Positions 16,715 through 25,582 of a stretch of 64,000 nucleotides of DNA are shown here, in pieces. This DNA is from Caulobacteraceae bacterium. GTDB lineage: Bacteria; Pseudomonadota; Alphaproteobacteria; Caulobacterales; Caulobacteraceae. The translations under genes were made by a program, and so were the position numbers. The DNA is taken from assembly GCA_027489335.1 (NCBI GenBank), contig JAIXZX010000001.1, positions 186,001-250,000 of the forward strand. Direction: 5' to 3'. Numbering within the stretch: position 1 is the stretch's first letter; each line of letters starts with the position of its first letter. The notes under the pieces are model-generated. The model made no database searches, was not told the origin of the DNA, and saw only the letters and a list, made by a program, of their open reading frames with translations.

Positions 16715-17405
16715 TGCGGGGGATCTGGATCACCGCGTCGGGCAGCTCATTGGGATTGTCGGACGAGTCGGCCGGGAAGTGTTCGGCGAGGATGTCGCCC
16801 ACCTGGGTGACGGCGGCCACCAGGCCCTCCCCCGTGCGCCCGGTCTTGGCGCCGGCCACCAGGGCGGCGATGGCGTCATCCCAGCGCTTTTGATCGACCA
16901 CCTTGGCGATGCCCTCATCGGCGATCAGCTCCGCGGCGTGCTCGGCCAGGGAGATGAAGATCAGAACGCCGGTCCGCTCGCGGGTCTGGTGCAGGTTGCG
17001 GGCCAGGAACAGCTCCTGGGCGTGACGGCGGCTGCGGTCGAGCTTGACGCTGCGCGGCGTCATGAAGCGGCGCACGGGGCCAAGGGACCCGACCACCGCC
17101 ACCAGGATGAACAGCACCGCCTGCAGCACGAGCGTGGTGGTCAGGGCGCCGCGCACGGCCATCTCGGCCGCGGCGCCCGCCTGGGCCGCCGTCCACGGGG
17201 CGAAGGCGTCGGGCACCGAGACCTCGACGCCGGCCAGCAGCAGGATGGCTGGCGCGGCCAGCGCCGTCAGCCCGGCCCACAGGAAGGGCGTCTCGCGATA
17301 GTCCGAGGACTCCTCGGCGATCACGCAATAGAGCTCGCCGCGGGTGCGCCGCTCGGCGGCGCGGACGGCGGCCTTGACCGCCTGGGTTTCCTGATCGTTC
17401 AGCAT
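16710..17405 (-). CDS. TPM domain membrane protein
   Basis: A 231-residue second TPM-domain (formerly DUF477) protein. The N-terminal part around ELYCVIAEES, two membrane segments near 41-60 and 88-108, and a C-terminal TPM-like region (HQTRERTGVLIFISLAEH) match proteins that follow LemA and YgcG-type genes. The start at MLNDQ lies 1 base after the preceding stop; a longer upstream frame only reads through the Gly repeat of the neighbour. The stop codon is contributed by the dispersed repeat. Role unknown; it is probably linked to membrane or photosystem-type protein maintenance seen for TPM families. Confidence 0.83.
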   Translation of the reverse strand: MLNDQETQAVKAAVRAAERRTRGELYCVIAEESSDYRETPFLWAGLTALAAPAILLLAGVEVSVPDAFAPWTAAQAGAAAEMAVRGALTTTLVLQAVLFILVAVVGSLGPVRRFMTPRSVKLDRSRRHAQELFLARNLHQTRERTGVLIFISLAEHAAELIADEGIAKVVDQKRWDDAIAALVAGAKTGRTGEGLVAAVTQVGDILAEHFPADSSDNPNELPDAVIQIPRI

Positions 17406-17406
17406 C

Positions 17407-18213
17407 TCACCAGCTCCCCGAGGATCCGCCGCCGCCGAAGCCGCCGCCGCCACCGGAGAATCCGCCGCCGCCAAAGCCGCCACCGCCTCCGAAGCCGCCA
17501 CCCCCGCCGCGACCACTGCTGCTGGAGATCAGCAGGGGCAGCAGCCACCAGAGGCTGGAGCCCCGACCGCGGCGTCCGCGACCCCGCCCGAAGGCGCCCA
17601 TGAAGCCGCCGATGATCCAGAGCACGATGAACAGGACAAAGATGATCGGGGCGATCAGCCCCTCCTCGCCCTGCGAGGTCTCGGCCGCCGCCTGCGCGCG
17701 GGCCAGGGCCTCGTCCTCCGGCAGGGCCAGCTGGTCGATGATGGCCTGGGTCCCGGCGATGACGCCGGCCTCCATCTCGCCCTCGCGGAACTGGGGCAGG
17801 ACGACGGCCTGCAGGATGGTGGAGGAGAGCGCGTCGGTGAGGATCGGCTCCAGGCCGTAGCCCACCTCGATGCGGACCTTGCGCTGGTTGGGGGCGACGA
17901 TGAACAGGGCGCCGGAATCGGTCTCGGCCTCGCCGATCCCCCAGTGGCGTCCCAGCTGATAGCCGAAGTCCTCGATCTCATAGCCCTGCAGGTCAGCCAG
18001 GGTGACCACCACCAGCTGGCGGCCGCTGGCGGCCTCCAGGGCGGCGAGCTGGTCGGTGAGCTGGGCCTCGGTCTGCGGCGAGAGCATGTTTGCGCCGTCG
18101 ACCACACGGCCGGTCAGCTCGGGAAAGCTGGGCGCGGTCTGGGCGTGTCCCGTCCCGGCGACCGCCAGGACGAGACCAAGGGCCAGGGCGCAGAGCGCGC
18201 CGAACGACTTCAT
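17407..18213 (-). CDS. TPM domain protein with Gly-rich tail (YgcG-like)
   Basis: A 268-residue protein: signal peptide to about residue 24, TPM domain about 35-165 with GRVVDGANMLS and VGYGLEP motifs, a transmembrane helix about 187-207, a basic stretch (GRGRGRRGRG), and a Gly/Ser-rich tail from about 232 of FGGGG repeats ending SSGSW. This is the standard layout of YgcG/LemA-associated proteins. ATG overlaps the LemA TGA by 4 bases. It sits in the middle of the three-gene operon lemA-TPM-TPM. Confidence 0.88.
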   Translation of the reverse strand: MKSFGALCALALGLVLAVAGTGHAQTAPSFPELTGRVVDGANMLSPQTEAQLTDQLAALEAASGRQLVVVTLADLQGYEIEDFGYQLGRHWGIGEAETDSGALFIVAPNQRKVRIEVGYGLEPILTDALSSTILQAVVLPQFREGEMEAGVIAGTQAIIDQLALPEDEALARAQAAAETSQGEEGLIAPIIFVLFIVLWIIGGFMGAFGRGRGRRGRGSSLWWLLPLLISSSSGRGGGGGFGGGGGFGGGGFSGGGGGFGGGGSSGSW

Positions 18214-18887
18214 TGGGCCGGCGCGGGCTCAGCGGCAGGCGCAGGGGCCGGAACCGGCGCGGGCGCGGGCGCCGGGGCGGCCGGCTGATCGAAGGTGACC
18301 GTCGGCGCGGTCTGGGCCGAGGCCGAGGCTTCGAAGGTCTGCATGGGCTCGGCCCAGCCATGGACGGTGTTGGCCCAGATGGCGCCCGGGAAGGTGCGGA
18401 TCTCGGTGTTGTAGTCGCGCACGGCCTCATTGTAGTCGCGCCGGGCGATGGCGATCCGGTTTTCGGTCCCCTCCAGCTGGCTCTGCAGAGCCAGGAAGTT
18501 CTGGTTGGACTTCAGCTCCGGATAGCGCTCCTGGATCATCATCAGCCGGCCAAGCACCCCCGACAGCTGGTTCTGGGCCTCGGCGAAGCGCTGGAACTGG
18601 GCCGGGTCGGTGATGGTGTCGGCGTTGACCTGAACCTGGGTGGCCGAGGCCCGCGCCTCGGTGACCGCCACCAGGACCTCACGCTCCTGGGCGGCGAAGC
18701 CCTGGACGGTGGAGACCAGGTTGGGGATCAGGTCCGAACGGCGCTGATACTGGTTCTGCACTTCGGCCCAGGCGGCCTTGGCCCGCTCGTCCTTGGTGGG
18801 AATGGTGTTGATGCCGCAGCCGGCGAGGGCCAGTGGAACAACGATCAGGACGGCGGCGCGGGCGAGGCGGGCGATCAGTCTGGACAA
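18210..18887 (-). CDS. lemA: LemA family lipoprotein
   Basis: About 225 residues. A lipobox (LALAGC, Cys near residue 24) marks it as a lipoprotein, followed by the LemA helical-bundle domain with RRSDLIPNLVSTV and NQNFLALQSQLEGTENRI. The C terminus is an Ala-Pro repeat tail of about 30 residues. No ATG is available at the N terminus. I choose the TTG at 18887 because GGAG lies 8 bases upstream and it gives a normal signal peptide; another TTG at 18956 would add 23 basic residues. It is co-transcribed with two TPM-domain genes. Confidence 0.88.
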   Translation of the reverse strand: MSRLIARLARAAVLIVVPLALAGCGINTIPTKDERAKAAWAEVQNQYQRRSDLIPNLVSTVQGFAAQEREVLVAVTEARASATQVQVNADTITDPAQFQRFAEAQNQLSGVLGRLMMIQERYPELKSNQNFLALQSQLEGTENRIAIARRDYNEAVRDYNTEIRTFPGAIWANTVHGWAEPMQTFEASASAQTAPTVTFDQPAAPAPAPAPVPAPAPAAEPAPAQ

Positions 18888-18972
18888 GGCGGGCGCTCCA
18901 AAGCGGTGATGGCGCAGTTTCGGCGCGAATGTGGCCCTCGCCTTGACCTGACGCAATGGGGCGCTGCAACCC

Positions 18973-19575
18973 TCAGGCGTTGAGCGCCTCTTCCACCTGC
19001 CCCAGCCGGTCCTTGCCGAAGAACATCTCCTGGCCCACGAAGAAGGTGGGGATGCCGAAGGCGCCTCGGGCGGCGGCCGCCTCGGTCGCCGCCATCAGCT
19101 CGCCCTTCACCTCAGGCTCCTGCGTCGCCGCCAGCAGCCCCTGGGCGTCGAGGCCCGCGGCGGTGAGCACCTCGGCGACAACGGCGGGATCGTCCATCTT
19201 GCGGCCCTGCTCCCACATGGCGCCCAGCACGGCCTCCATATAGGGCTCCGCCACCCCGGCCCGCCGGGCGGCGACCAGGCCGCGCATGATCAGCAGGGTG
19301 TTGACCGGAAAGTGCGGGTTCATCTGGAAGTCGGTCAGCCCATGGCGAGCGACGAAGCGCTTCGTCTCCAGGTTCTCGTAGGCCAGCTTACCCTTGACCT
19401 CGCCGAAGGCCTCCATGGGCGAGCGGTTGTTGGTCAGCTTGAAGAGGCCGCCCAGCAGGACGGGCGTCACCTTTACCGAAGCACCGGTGCGCCCCAGGAT
19501 CGGCCTCAAGGCCTTCCAGGACAGATAGGCGTTGGGACTGCCGAAATCGAACAGGAATTCCACGGTGGCGGCCAT
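18973..19575 (-). CDS. 2-hydroxychromene-2-carboxylate isomerase family (DsbA-like fold)
   Basis: A 200-residue kappa-class GST/HCCA-isomerase-like protein. FDFGSPNAYLS at about 9-19 carries the expected catalytic Ser (GSP), and FGIPTFFVG near the C terminus holds the cis-Pro. Such enzymes isomerise aromatic ring-cleavage intermediates with glutathione. AAGGAG is 8 bases before the ATG. It follows the SDR gene by 16 bases. No other naphthalene pathway gene is present, so a general glutathione-dependent isomerase is also possible. Confidence 0.88.
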   Translation of the reverse strand: MAATVEFLFDFGSPNAYLSWKALRPILGRTGASVKVTPVLLGGLFKLTNNRSPMEAFGEVKGKLAYENLETKRFVARHGLTDFQMNPHFPVNTLLIMRGLVAARRAGVAEPYMEAVLGAMWEQGRKMDDPAVVAEVLTAAGLDAQGLLAATQEPEVKGELMAATEAAAARGAFGIPTFFVGQEMFFGKDRLGQVEEALNA

Positions 19576-19591
19576 CAGGGTCTCTCCTTGC

Positions 19592-20332
19592 TCACCAGTT
19601 TTCCGACCACGGACGAATATCGAGCTCGTGGGTCCAGGCTGAGCGCGCCTGGCGGTGCAGGGCCACATAGGTGGCGGCGATATCGGCGGGCTTCAGAACC
19701 AGGTCCTGCGCCAAGCGCTGTTCGATGTCGGGCATGTTGGCGCGGCTGAAGACGCCGTCGATGGCGCCGTCCACCACCACATGGGCGACGTGAATGCCCT
19801 GGGGCCCCAGTTCCCGGGCCAGGCTCTGGGCGATGGCCCGCAGACCGTGCTTGGCCGCGGCGAAGGCGGCGAATCCCTCGCGCCCCCGGACCGAGGCCGT
19901 GGCGCCGGTGAACAGGATCGTCCCGCGTCCCCTGGGCAGCATCACCCGGGCGGCCTCTCGGCCGGTGAGGAAGCCCGCGAAACAGGCCATCTCCCAGACC
20001 TTGGTGAAGACCCGGCTGGTCGTCTCCAGGATGGGGAAGCGGACATTGGCCCCGATGTTGAACACCACCACCTCGATCGGGCCGACCTCGGCCTCGATGC
20101 GGTCGAACAGGGCGGTCATTTCGCCCTCCTCCCGGGCGTCGACGCCGTAAGCCCGCGCCTGCCCGCCGGCGGCGATGATCTCGTCGGCCAGGGCCTGGAG
20201 CTGATCCTCATGGCGGGGCCTGCGGGTGACGCAGGCGACCAGGCCCTCGGCGGCGAAGGCCTTCGCGATCGCTCCGCCGACCCCGTCCCCAGCGCCGATG
20301 ACCACGCAGGCGCCTCTGGGTTCATCGGTCAT
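19592..20332 (-). CDS. Short-chain dehydrogenase-like protein with Tyr-to-Phe active site
   Basis: A 246-residue SDR-fold protein. The nucleotide-binding GAGDGVGG (about 13-20) and the mid-domain NIGAN (NNAG equivalent) are present. The catalytic YxxxK reads FAAAK, so the proton-donating Tyr is Phe while Lys stays. Classical reduction should be impaired. Start at MTDEPRG immediately follows the divergent operator region. It is first in an operon with the HCCA isomerase gene. The variant may be a distinct conserved subgroup rather than a broken gene. Confidence 0.85.
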   Translation of the reverse strand: MTDEPRGACVVIGAGDGVGGAIAKAFAAEGLVACVTRRPRHEDQLQALADEIIAAGGQARAYGVDAREEGEMTALFDRIEAEVGPIEVVVFNIGANVRFPILETTSRVFTKVWEMACFAGFLTGREAARVMLPRGRGTILFTGATASVRGREGFAAFAAAKHGLRAIAQSLARELGPQGIHVAHVVVDGAIDGVFSRANMPDIEQRLAQDLVLKPADIAATYVALHRQARSAWTHELDIRPWSENW

Positions 20333-20338
20333 CGAGAC

Positions 20339-20386
20339 ACTCCGTTCTGAATTCGAACTCAGGTTCGTATTGAATTTGAACGGAGT
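20339..20386. promoter_or_regulatory. Inverted repeat operator between SDR and HxlR genes
   Basis: ACTCCGTTC (20339-20347) and GAACGGAGT (20378-20386) are perfect 9-base arms around a 30-base centre that itself contains further TTCGAAC and GTTCG half-sites. It fills the 91-base divergent gap, so it is a strong candidate for autoregulation and SDR-operon control by the adjacent HxlR protein. Confidence 0.6.
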
Positions 20387-20423
20387 CAATCGCATCCTTG
20401 GCCGGCAGCAGGAGGCGACCGCA

Positions 20424-20894
20424 ATGAAATGGGATGAACTGGCGCAGGAGCCCTGTTCGGTGGCCCGGTCCCTGGCGGTGATCGGCGACCGCTGGACCCT
20501 GATGATTCTTCGCGACGTCTTCTTGGGCGTGCGCCGGTTCGAGACCTTCCAGGCGAGGCTTGGCATTTCCCGCAGCATCGTCACCGAGCGGCTGAACCTG
20601 CTGGTCGACGAGGGCGTGCTGGAGCGCCGCCCCTATCAGGACCGCCCCGTCCGCCACGAATACCGCCTGACCGACAAGGGTCTGGACCTGCATCCGGTGA
20701 TCATGGCCATCGTCGATTGGGGCGACCGCCACTATGCGGGCGAGGCCGGCCCGCCGATCCTGCGCCGGCACAAGGGCTGCGGCTGCGACTTCCACGCCGT
20801 GCAGGTCTGTTCCGAATGCGGCGAGCCCGTCACCGCCCGCGACGTGGAGGCGCGGCCGGGACCAGGCGCGGCGAGGCTGCGCAGCCTCACATGA
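20424..20894 (+). CDS. HxlR family transcriptional regulator with C-terminal Cys cluster
   Basis: A 156-residue winged-helix regulator. The HxlR signature EPCSVARSLAVIGDRWTLMI with Cys11 starts the domain; the recognition region is near ISRSIVTERL. After the usual ~110-residue domain there is an extension with HKGCGC and CSEC, a zinc-ribbon-like set of four Cys. AGGAGG lies 8 bases before ATG. It overlaps the VOC gene by ATGA and faces the SDR operon across an inverted repeat, so it likely controls both. Confidence 0.9.
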   Translation: MKWDELAQEPCSVARSLAVIGDRWTLMILRDVFLGVRRFETFQARLGISRSIVTERLNLLVDEGVLERRPYQDRPVRHEYRLTDKGLDLHPVIMAIVDWGDRHYAGEAGPPILRRHKGCGCDFHAVQVCSECGEPVTARDVEARPGPGAARLRSLT

Positions 20895-21619
20895 TCGGGC
20901 TGGATCACATCGCCATCTGGACCGACCTGAGGGACGGGCTGCTGAACGGCGTGGCCGAGGCCGCCCATCTTGAGATCATCGATGGCTATGCGCCGGGCGG
21001 AACTCTGGCGGCCCGCGGCGTTCGCTTCGCCAATGGCCCGTTCCTTGATGTCCACCAGATCGAGGCGCCGTCTGAGGGCGACCGACCGTTTCACCGGCTG
21101 CTCGGGCTGAACGGCGACATCGACCAGGTCGAGCGCCAGGTCACAGCGGCCGGCCTGCGCGCCAAGGCGGCCCGCCGGGCCGAGGCCGCGCACCCGGAAC
21201 GCGAAGCCCCCTGGGACCTGCTCTCATTTCGCAAGAGACAGGGGCTGGCCTCCCAGATGTTCGTGATCGCCTACCATCCCGGCGCCCCCACCCTGCCCGA
21301 CTTCGCAGGCCCACTTTACGACCATGCGGGGCCGAGCGGCGGCCCGGCTGTGCTGTCGCGGGTCTGGCTTGCGGAGGCTGATCCGGAGGCGGCGCAGGCG
21401 GTGCTCGCAGCCTTGGGCGCCAGGCCCCTCGGCGCTGTGACGTCTAGCCTGCCCCCCTATGAAGGCATGGCATACGACCTGGGTCCGACCCAGCTCGTCC
21501 TCGCCAAGCCCTGGGGTCCGCCGCTCGCCCTGCGGCTGGACATCCAGACCGAGGACGCCAGGCCGCGCGTGCTCACCCCTCTTCCCGAGGTCATGCTGGC
21601 GCTCGACGAGGCGCCCTAG
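20891..21619 (+). CDS. VOC/glyoxalase-like protein
   Basis: A 242-residue protein of the glyoxalase-like (vicinal oxygen chelate) type, beginning IGLDHIAIWT with a first-strand His as metal-ligand candidate and DVHQIEA further on. Two related halves are visible, each with beta-alpha-beta-beta-beta character. It is translationally coupled to the HxlR gene. It may be a lyase or dioxygenase-like enzyme acting with the divergent isomerase and SDR on aromatic or electrophilic compounds, but the substrate is unknown. Confidence 0.8.
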   Translation: MIGLDHIAIWTDLRDGLLNGVAEAAHLEIIDGYAPGGTLAARGVRFANGPFLDVHQIEAPSEGDRPFHRLLGLNGDIDQVERQVTAAGLRAKAARRAEAAHPEREAPWDLLSFRKRQGLASQMFVIAYHPGAPTLPDFAGPLYDHAGPSGGPAVLSRVWLAEADPEAAQAVLAALGARPLGAVTSSLPPYEGMAYDLGPTQLVLAKPWGPPLALRLDIQTEDARPRVLTPLPEVMLALDEAP

Positions 21620-21656
21620 CCACAGCGCGAAGCCACGCCGTTCGCCTGCCCCGTCC

Positions 21657-23540
21657 TCAGGTTCTTGTCGCGAACTCCGCATCGCCGGTGGCCGCCACCT
21701 GGGCGTCGTCGAAGGAGGCGTGGGCCGAGGTGTAGAGCCTCGAATAGAGCCCCTGGTTGGCCATCAGCACGTCGTGGGGTCCCTGCTCCAGGATGTGGCC
21801 CTGCTGCAGGACGATGATCTTGTCGGCGTCGCGGATGGTGGCCAGACGGTGGGCGATGACGATGCAGGTGCGGCCCGCAAACAGCACCTTCAGGGCCTTC
21901 TGGATCGCCTGTTCGGTGAAGGAGTCGATATTGGCCGTGGCCTCGTCGAGGATCAGGATCTGGGGATCGGCCACCAGGGCGCGGGCGAAGGACAGCAGCT
22001 GACGCTGGCCGAGCGACAGGTTGCGCCCCCTCTGGCCGAGCTGTGTGTCATAGCCCTCGGGCAGACGCATGATGAAGTCGTGGGCCGAGACCGACTTGGC
22101 CGCGGAGATCACGTCCTCCCGGGTGGCGCCTTCGGTATTGTAGCGGATGTTCTCCTCGATGGTGCCGCTGAACAGGAAGGGCTCCTGCAGCACCATACCG
22201 ATGTTGCGGCCGAGCGACTCCAGGGTCACATCGCGCACGTCGCGGCCGCCGATCAGCACCTGGCCCTGGTCCACCTCATAGAAGCGATGGGCGAGCGCGA
22301 TGATGCTGGTCTTGCCCGAGCCGGTGGGGCCCACCAGCGCCACCACCTGGCGGGGCTGCACCTCGAAGCTCACATTGTGCAGAACCGGCCTGGCCGGGTC
22401 ATAGCCGAAGGTGACATTGCGGAACTCCACCGTCGGCTCGAAGTCGGCCAGAGGCTCAGCATCAGGCTTGTCGACGATGGTCACCGGCACATCGAGGACC
22501 TCGAAGATCCGGTGACCGGCGGCCATGGCTCGCTGCATGATGGTGTACTGCATGGACAGCATGCGGACCGGATCGAAGAAGCGCTGCACATAGAAGATGA
22601 AGGCGACCATGACGCCGACATCCAGCCGCCCGCCCAGCACCGCATTGCCGCCGACCACGATGACGATGCCCATGGCGAGGCCCGTCAGGACATCGACGGT
22701 GGGCACCATCACCTGGGTCATGGCCGCCGAGCCGTTCTGGGCGCTCATGTTCTCCCGGGCCTTCTCCTCGTAGAGCTTGAAATTCATCGCCTCGCGGCGG
22801 CTCTCCTGGACGGTGCGGACGCCTTGGATGTTTTCGGCCAGCGCGCTGTTGGCCGTGGACGAGGCGTCCCGGGCCTCCCGGAAGGTCTTCTTGGAGAAGG
22901 GCAGCCAGATGGCCCGGACCACGATCAGGGCCGGGATCACCGTCAGCGTCAGCAGGCCCAGCTGCAGGTCCATGCTGAGCAGGGCGACCGTGATGCCGAT
23001 CAGGAGCGCGATGTCGCCCACTGCGCCTGTGGTGCTTTCCAGGAACTCCTGCAGGGCGTTCACGTCGCCCTGTAGCCGGGCCATGATCCGGCCCACATGG
23101 GTCTTGTCCATGAAGGACAGGGACACATCCTGGAAGTGGCTGAACATGGAGCGGCGGACATCGAAGATGACCCGCTGGGCCAGCCGCGAACTCATCCACT
23201 GTTCGAGGAAGAAGGCGGCCGCATTCAGGATCACCACGCCGACGAAGATGGCGATGATGGTGTCCAGACGGGCGTCATCGCCGCCGCCGACCGCGGCGTT
23301 CACCGCCTGGCCGATCATGTAGGGGATGGCGATGGCCGTGGCCGCCGAGATCAGCACGGCGATCTGGGCGCCGATCACGAAGGCCTTGTGCGGCTTCAGA
23401 TAGTGGACGAAGCGGCCGAGAATCTTCGGGTTGATCGAGGCGAAGATCTCCTCGGCGTCGTCGCTGCCCAGAGTGGCGCGGGCCTTGCGCGGCGTCTGGG
23501 AGGCGACGTCGTTCCCACGGTCGAAGACGAAATCGCTCAT
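21657..23540 (-). CDS. ABC exporter half-transporter with non-canonical signature
   Basis: A 627-residue type IV ABC exporter subunit: six membrane helices in about 45-340, nucleotide-binding domain from about 370. Walker A GPTGSGKT (404-411), Q-loop Gln452, Walker B LILDEA with catalytic Glu near 533, and H-loop His near 564 are intact. The signature reads LSLGQ (508-512) instead of LSGGQ. Its ATG overlaps the stop of the upstream half-transporter by 4 bases, which implies a heterodimer. Probably exports lipid or drug-like compounds. Confidence 0.93.
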   Translation of the reverse strand: MSDFVFDRGNDVASQTPRKARATLGSDDAEEIFASINPKILGRFVHYLKPHKAFVIGAQIAVLISAATAIAIPYMIGQAVNAAVGGGDDARLDTIIAIFVGVVILNAAAFFLEQWMSSRLAQRVIFDVRRSMFSHFQDVSLSFMDKTHVGRIMARLQGDVNALQEFLESTTGAVGDIALLIGITVALLSMDLQLGLLTLTVIPALIVVRAIWLPFSKKTFREARDASSTANSALAENIQGVRTVQESRREAMNFKLYEEKARENMSAQNGSAAMTQVMVPTVDVLTGLAMGIVIVVGGNAVLGGRLDVGVMVAFIFYVQRFFDPVRMLSMQYTIMQRAMAAGHRIFEVLDVPVTIVDKPDAEPLADFEPTVEFRNVTFGYDPARPVLHNVSFEVQPRQVVALVGPTGSGKTSIIALAHRFYEVDQGQVLIGGRDVRDVTLESLGRNIGMVLQEPFLFSGTIEENIRYNTEGATREDVISAAKSVSAHDFIMRLPEGYDTQLGQRGRNLSLGQRQLLSFARALVADPQILILDEATANIDSFTEQAIQKALKVLFAGRTCIVIAHRLATIRDADKIIVLQQGHILEQGPHDVLMANQGLYSRLYTSAHASFDDAQVAATGDAEFATRT

Positions 23541-25438
23541 GCCCGCACCCCTTCAGTCTGACTGGAGGCAGGCGCCTCGGCCGGTAGATCCGGCGGCAGG
23601 TCTTCTGACAATCCGCCGCCGTCGGCGCGGGTCTGCAGGGCGTAGAGCTCAGCATAGACGCCGCCGGCCGCCACCAGGCTCTGGTGGTCGCCCCGCTCCA
23701 CCACGCGGCCCTCATCCAGAACGATGATCTGATCGGCGTGCATCAGGGAGGACAGGCGGTGGGCGATGATCACCGTGGCCTTGGCCTTGGTGGCGCTGGC
23801 CAGGGCGTCGCGGACCTTGCGCTCGGTGACCGCATCGATGGCGGCGGTGGAGTCGTCGAAGATCATGACGCCGGGGCCGGGCACCACGCCTCTGGCGATG
23901 GACATCCGCTGACGTTGACCGCCGGACAGCGCCACGCCGCGCTCGCCCACCCGGGTGGTGTAGCCGGTGGGCAGGCCGGCGATGTAGTCGTGCAGCTGGG
24001 CCGTGCGGGCCGCGCCGACGATGCGGTCCTCCTCCGCCCAGGGATCGGCATAGGCGACATTGTTGGTCACCGTCGTGTCGAACAGGAAGGCCTCCTGCTG
24101 CACGAGGCCGACATACTCCCGCAGGGAGGCCAGGCTGACCTCGCGGATGTCCTGACCATCGATGGTGATCCTGCCGCCGGTGACGTCGTAGAAGCGCGGG
24201 ATCAGGTTGGCGATGGTCGACTTGCCGCTGCCCGGCGCGCCGACGACACCCAGGGTCTGGCCGGGGCGGACCTCGAAGCTGACATCGCTCAGGACCGGGC
24301 GGCCTTCATCATAGGCGAAGTCCACATGCTCGAAGCGCAGCACCCCTTGCGTCGGCGCGAGCGGCTGAGCGCCAGGCGAATCGGCGATCTCGGGCTCCAG
24401 GTCTAGGACCTCGAACACCCGCCCGCCCGATGAGGTGGCCCGGGCTGCGGAGGCGAAGATCATGGCGATCTGCCGGATCGGGGCCTGCAGCAGGGTCATG
24501 TAGGTGAGGAATTCGGTGAGCCGGCCCACCGACATGGCGCCGGCGATCACCTGGTGGCCGCCATACCAGAGCAGCAAGGCCATGGAGCCGTAATAGCTCA
24601 GCGTCATGGCGGTGATCGCGCGGAAGCGCAGGGTGATGCGCTTGAACGAATATTGCAGGGCGTTGTCGGCGGCGACGTCGAACTTGGCCATCTCGAAGGC
24701 CTTGGCCGAGAAGGCGCGCACCACCCGGATGCCCTGGAGGTTCTCCTCCATGGTCAGCGTCAGGATCGACATCAGCTGCTGGACCCGCAGCCAGGTGACT
24801 CGCAGCAGGAAGCCCATCCGCGCCAGGAACCAGCCGGCGATCGGCACGAAGGCCAGCGCCAGGAAGGCCATGGTGACGTCGGTCGAGAACATCATGAAGG
24901 CCGAGACCGACAGCAGCATGACCAGCGTCAGGGTCTGCATCATGCCGCCCTGGATGAAGGCCCGCGTCCCCTCCAGATCCAGCATGCCCCGGGTCACCAG
25001 GTCGCCGGAGTGGATCCTGTCGTGGAAGCCGAAGGACAGGCGCTGGAGCTGCTGGAAGAAGGCCAGCCGCAGGTCATAGGCCACAAGCTGGCTGACCTTT
25101 TCGGCCACATAGCCGCCATAGCCGGTGAGCAGGCCCCGCAGGCTGGCGGCGCCGAGCACCAGCAGGGCGGTGGTCATGAGGGCGCGCTGAACCTCATCGA
25201 CGCTGGCGTTCTCGCTCGCGAGCAGCAGGTGCGCCTGGTCCACCGCCTGGCCAAACAGCCGCGGCAGGGTCAGGCTGAACACGGCCGCGCCGATGGAGCA
25301 GCCGACAGCCAGGGCCACAAGGCCCGGATAGCGCAGGGCCAGCCCCATGATTCTGCGCAGGACCCGGGGCATAGCCGAGACGTCAATCGACACAGAATCC
25401 GCCGCCGCATCCCTGGGGGAGGGGCGTGAATCACTCAT
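23537..25438 (-). CDS. ABC exporter half-transporter with degenerate Walker B
   Basis: A 633-residue ABC exporter subunit with six membrane helices (about 35-330) and a nucleotide-binding domain from about 365. Walker A GAPGSGKS (400-407), signature LSGGQ (504-508) and H-loop His560 are canonical. The Walker B end reads FDDST (528-531), with Asp in place of the catalytic Glu. Paired with the LSLGQ of its partner this forms one degenerate and one consensus ATP site, as in TM287/288 or BmrCD. It is the first gene of the two-gene operon. Confidence 0.93.
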   Translation of the reverse strand: MSDSRPSPRDAAADSVSIDVSAMPRVLRRIMGLALRYPGLVALAVGCSIGAAVFSLTLPRLFGQAVDQAHLLLASENASVDEVQRALMTTALLVLGAASLRGLLTGYGGYVAEKVSQLVAYDLRLAFFQQLQRLSFGFHDRIHSGDLVTRGMLDLEGTRAFIQGGMMQTLTLVMLLSVSAFMMFSTDVTMAFLALAFVPIAGWFLARMGFLLRVTWLRVQQLMSILTLTMEENLQGIRVVRAFSAKAFEMAKFDVAADNALQYSFKRITLRFRAITAMTLSYYGSMALLLWYGGHQVIAGAMSVGRLTEFLTYMTLLQAPIRQIAMIFASAARATSSGGRVFEVLDLEPEIADSPGAQPLAPTQGVLRFEHVDFAYDEGRPVLSDVSFEVRPGQTLGVVGAPGSGKSTIANLIPRFYDVTGGRITIDGQDIREVSLASLREYVGLVQQEAFLFDTTVTNNVAYADPWAEEDRIVGAARTAQLHDYIAGLPTGYTTRVGERGVALSGGQRQRMSIARGVVPGPGVMIFDDSTAAIDAVTERKVRDALASATKAKATVIIAHRLSSLMHADQIIVLDEGRVVERGDHQSLVAAGGVYAELYALQTRADGGGLSEDLPPDLPAEAPASSQTEGVRA

Positions 25439-25582
25439 CTGAAAATGTCCAATCTTGGTATGACGCCATCATGCGGCGCCACCAGGGGTCGCGCCACCGT
25501 CTTTTGACGCCGCCGCCAAATAGTCCGTCTGCGTGACATCCGTCCGGGCCTTGGGGCGCCGAACGACCAGACAACCTGGGCC

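Noticed and set aside
17407..17560. Simple repeat or frameshift-prone tract in the Gly-rich tail of the TPM protein
   Set aside because: The FGGGG repeats are a normal feature of YgcG-like proteins, and the frame stays open to a stop one base before the next start.
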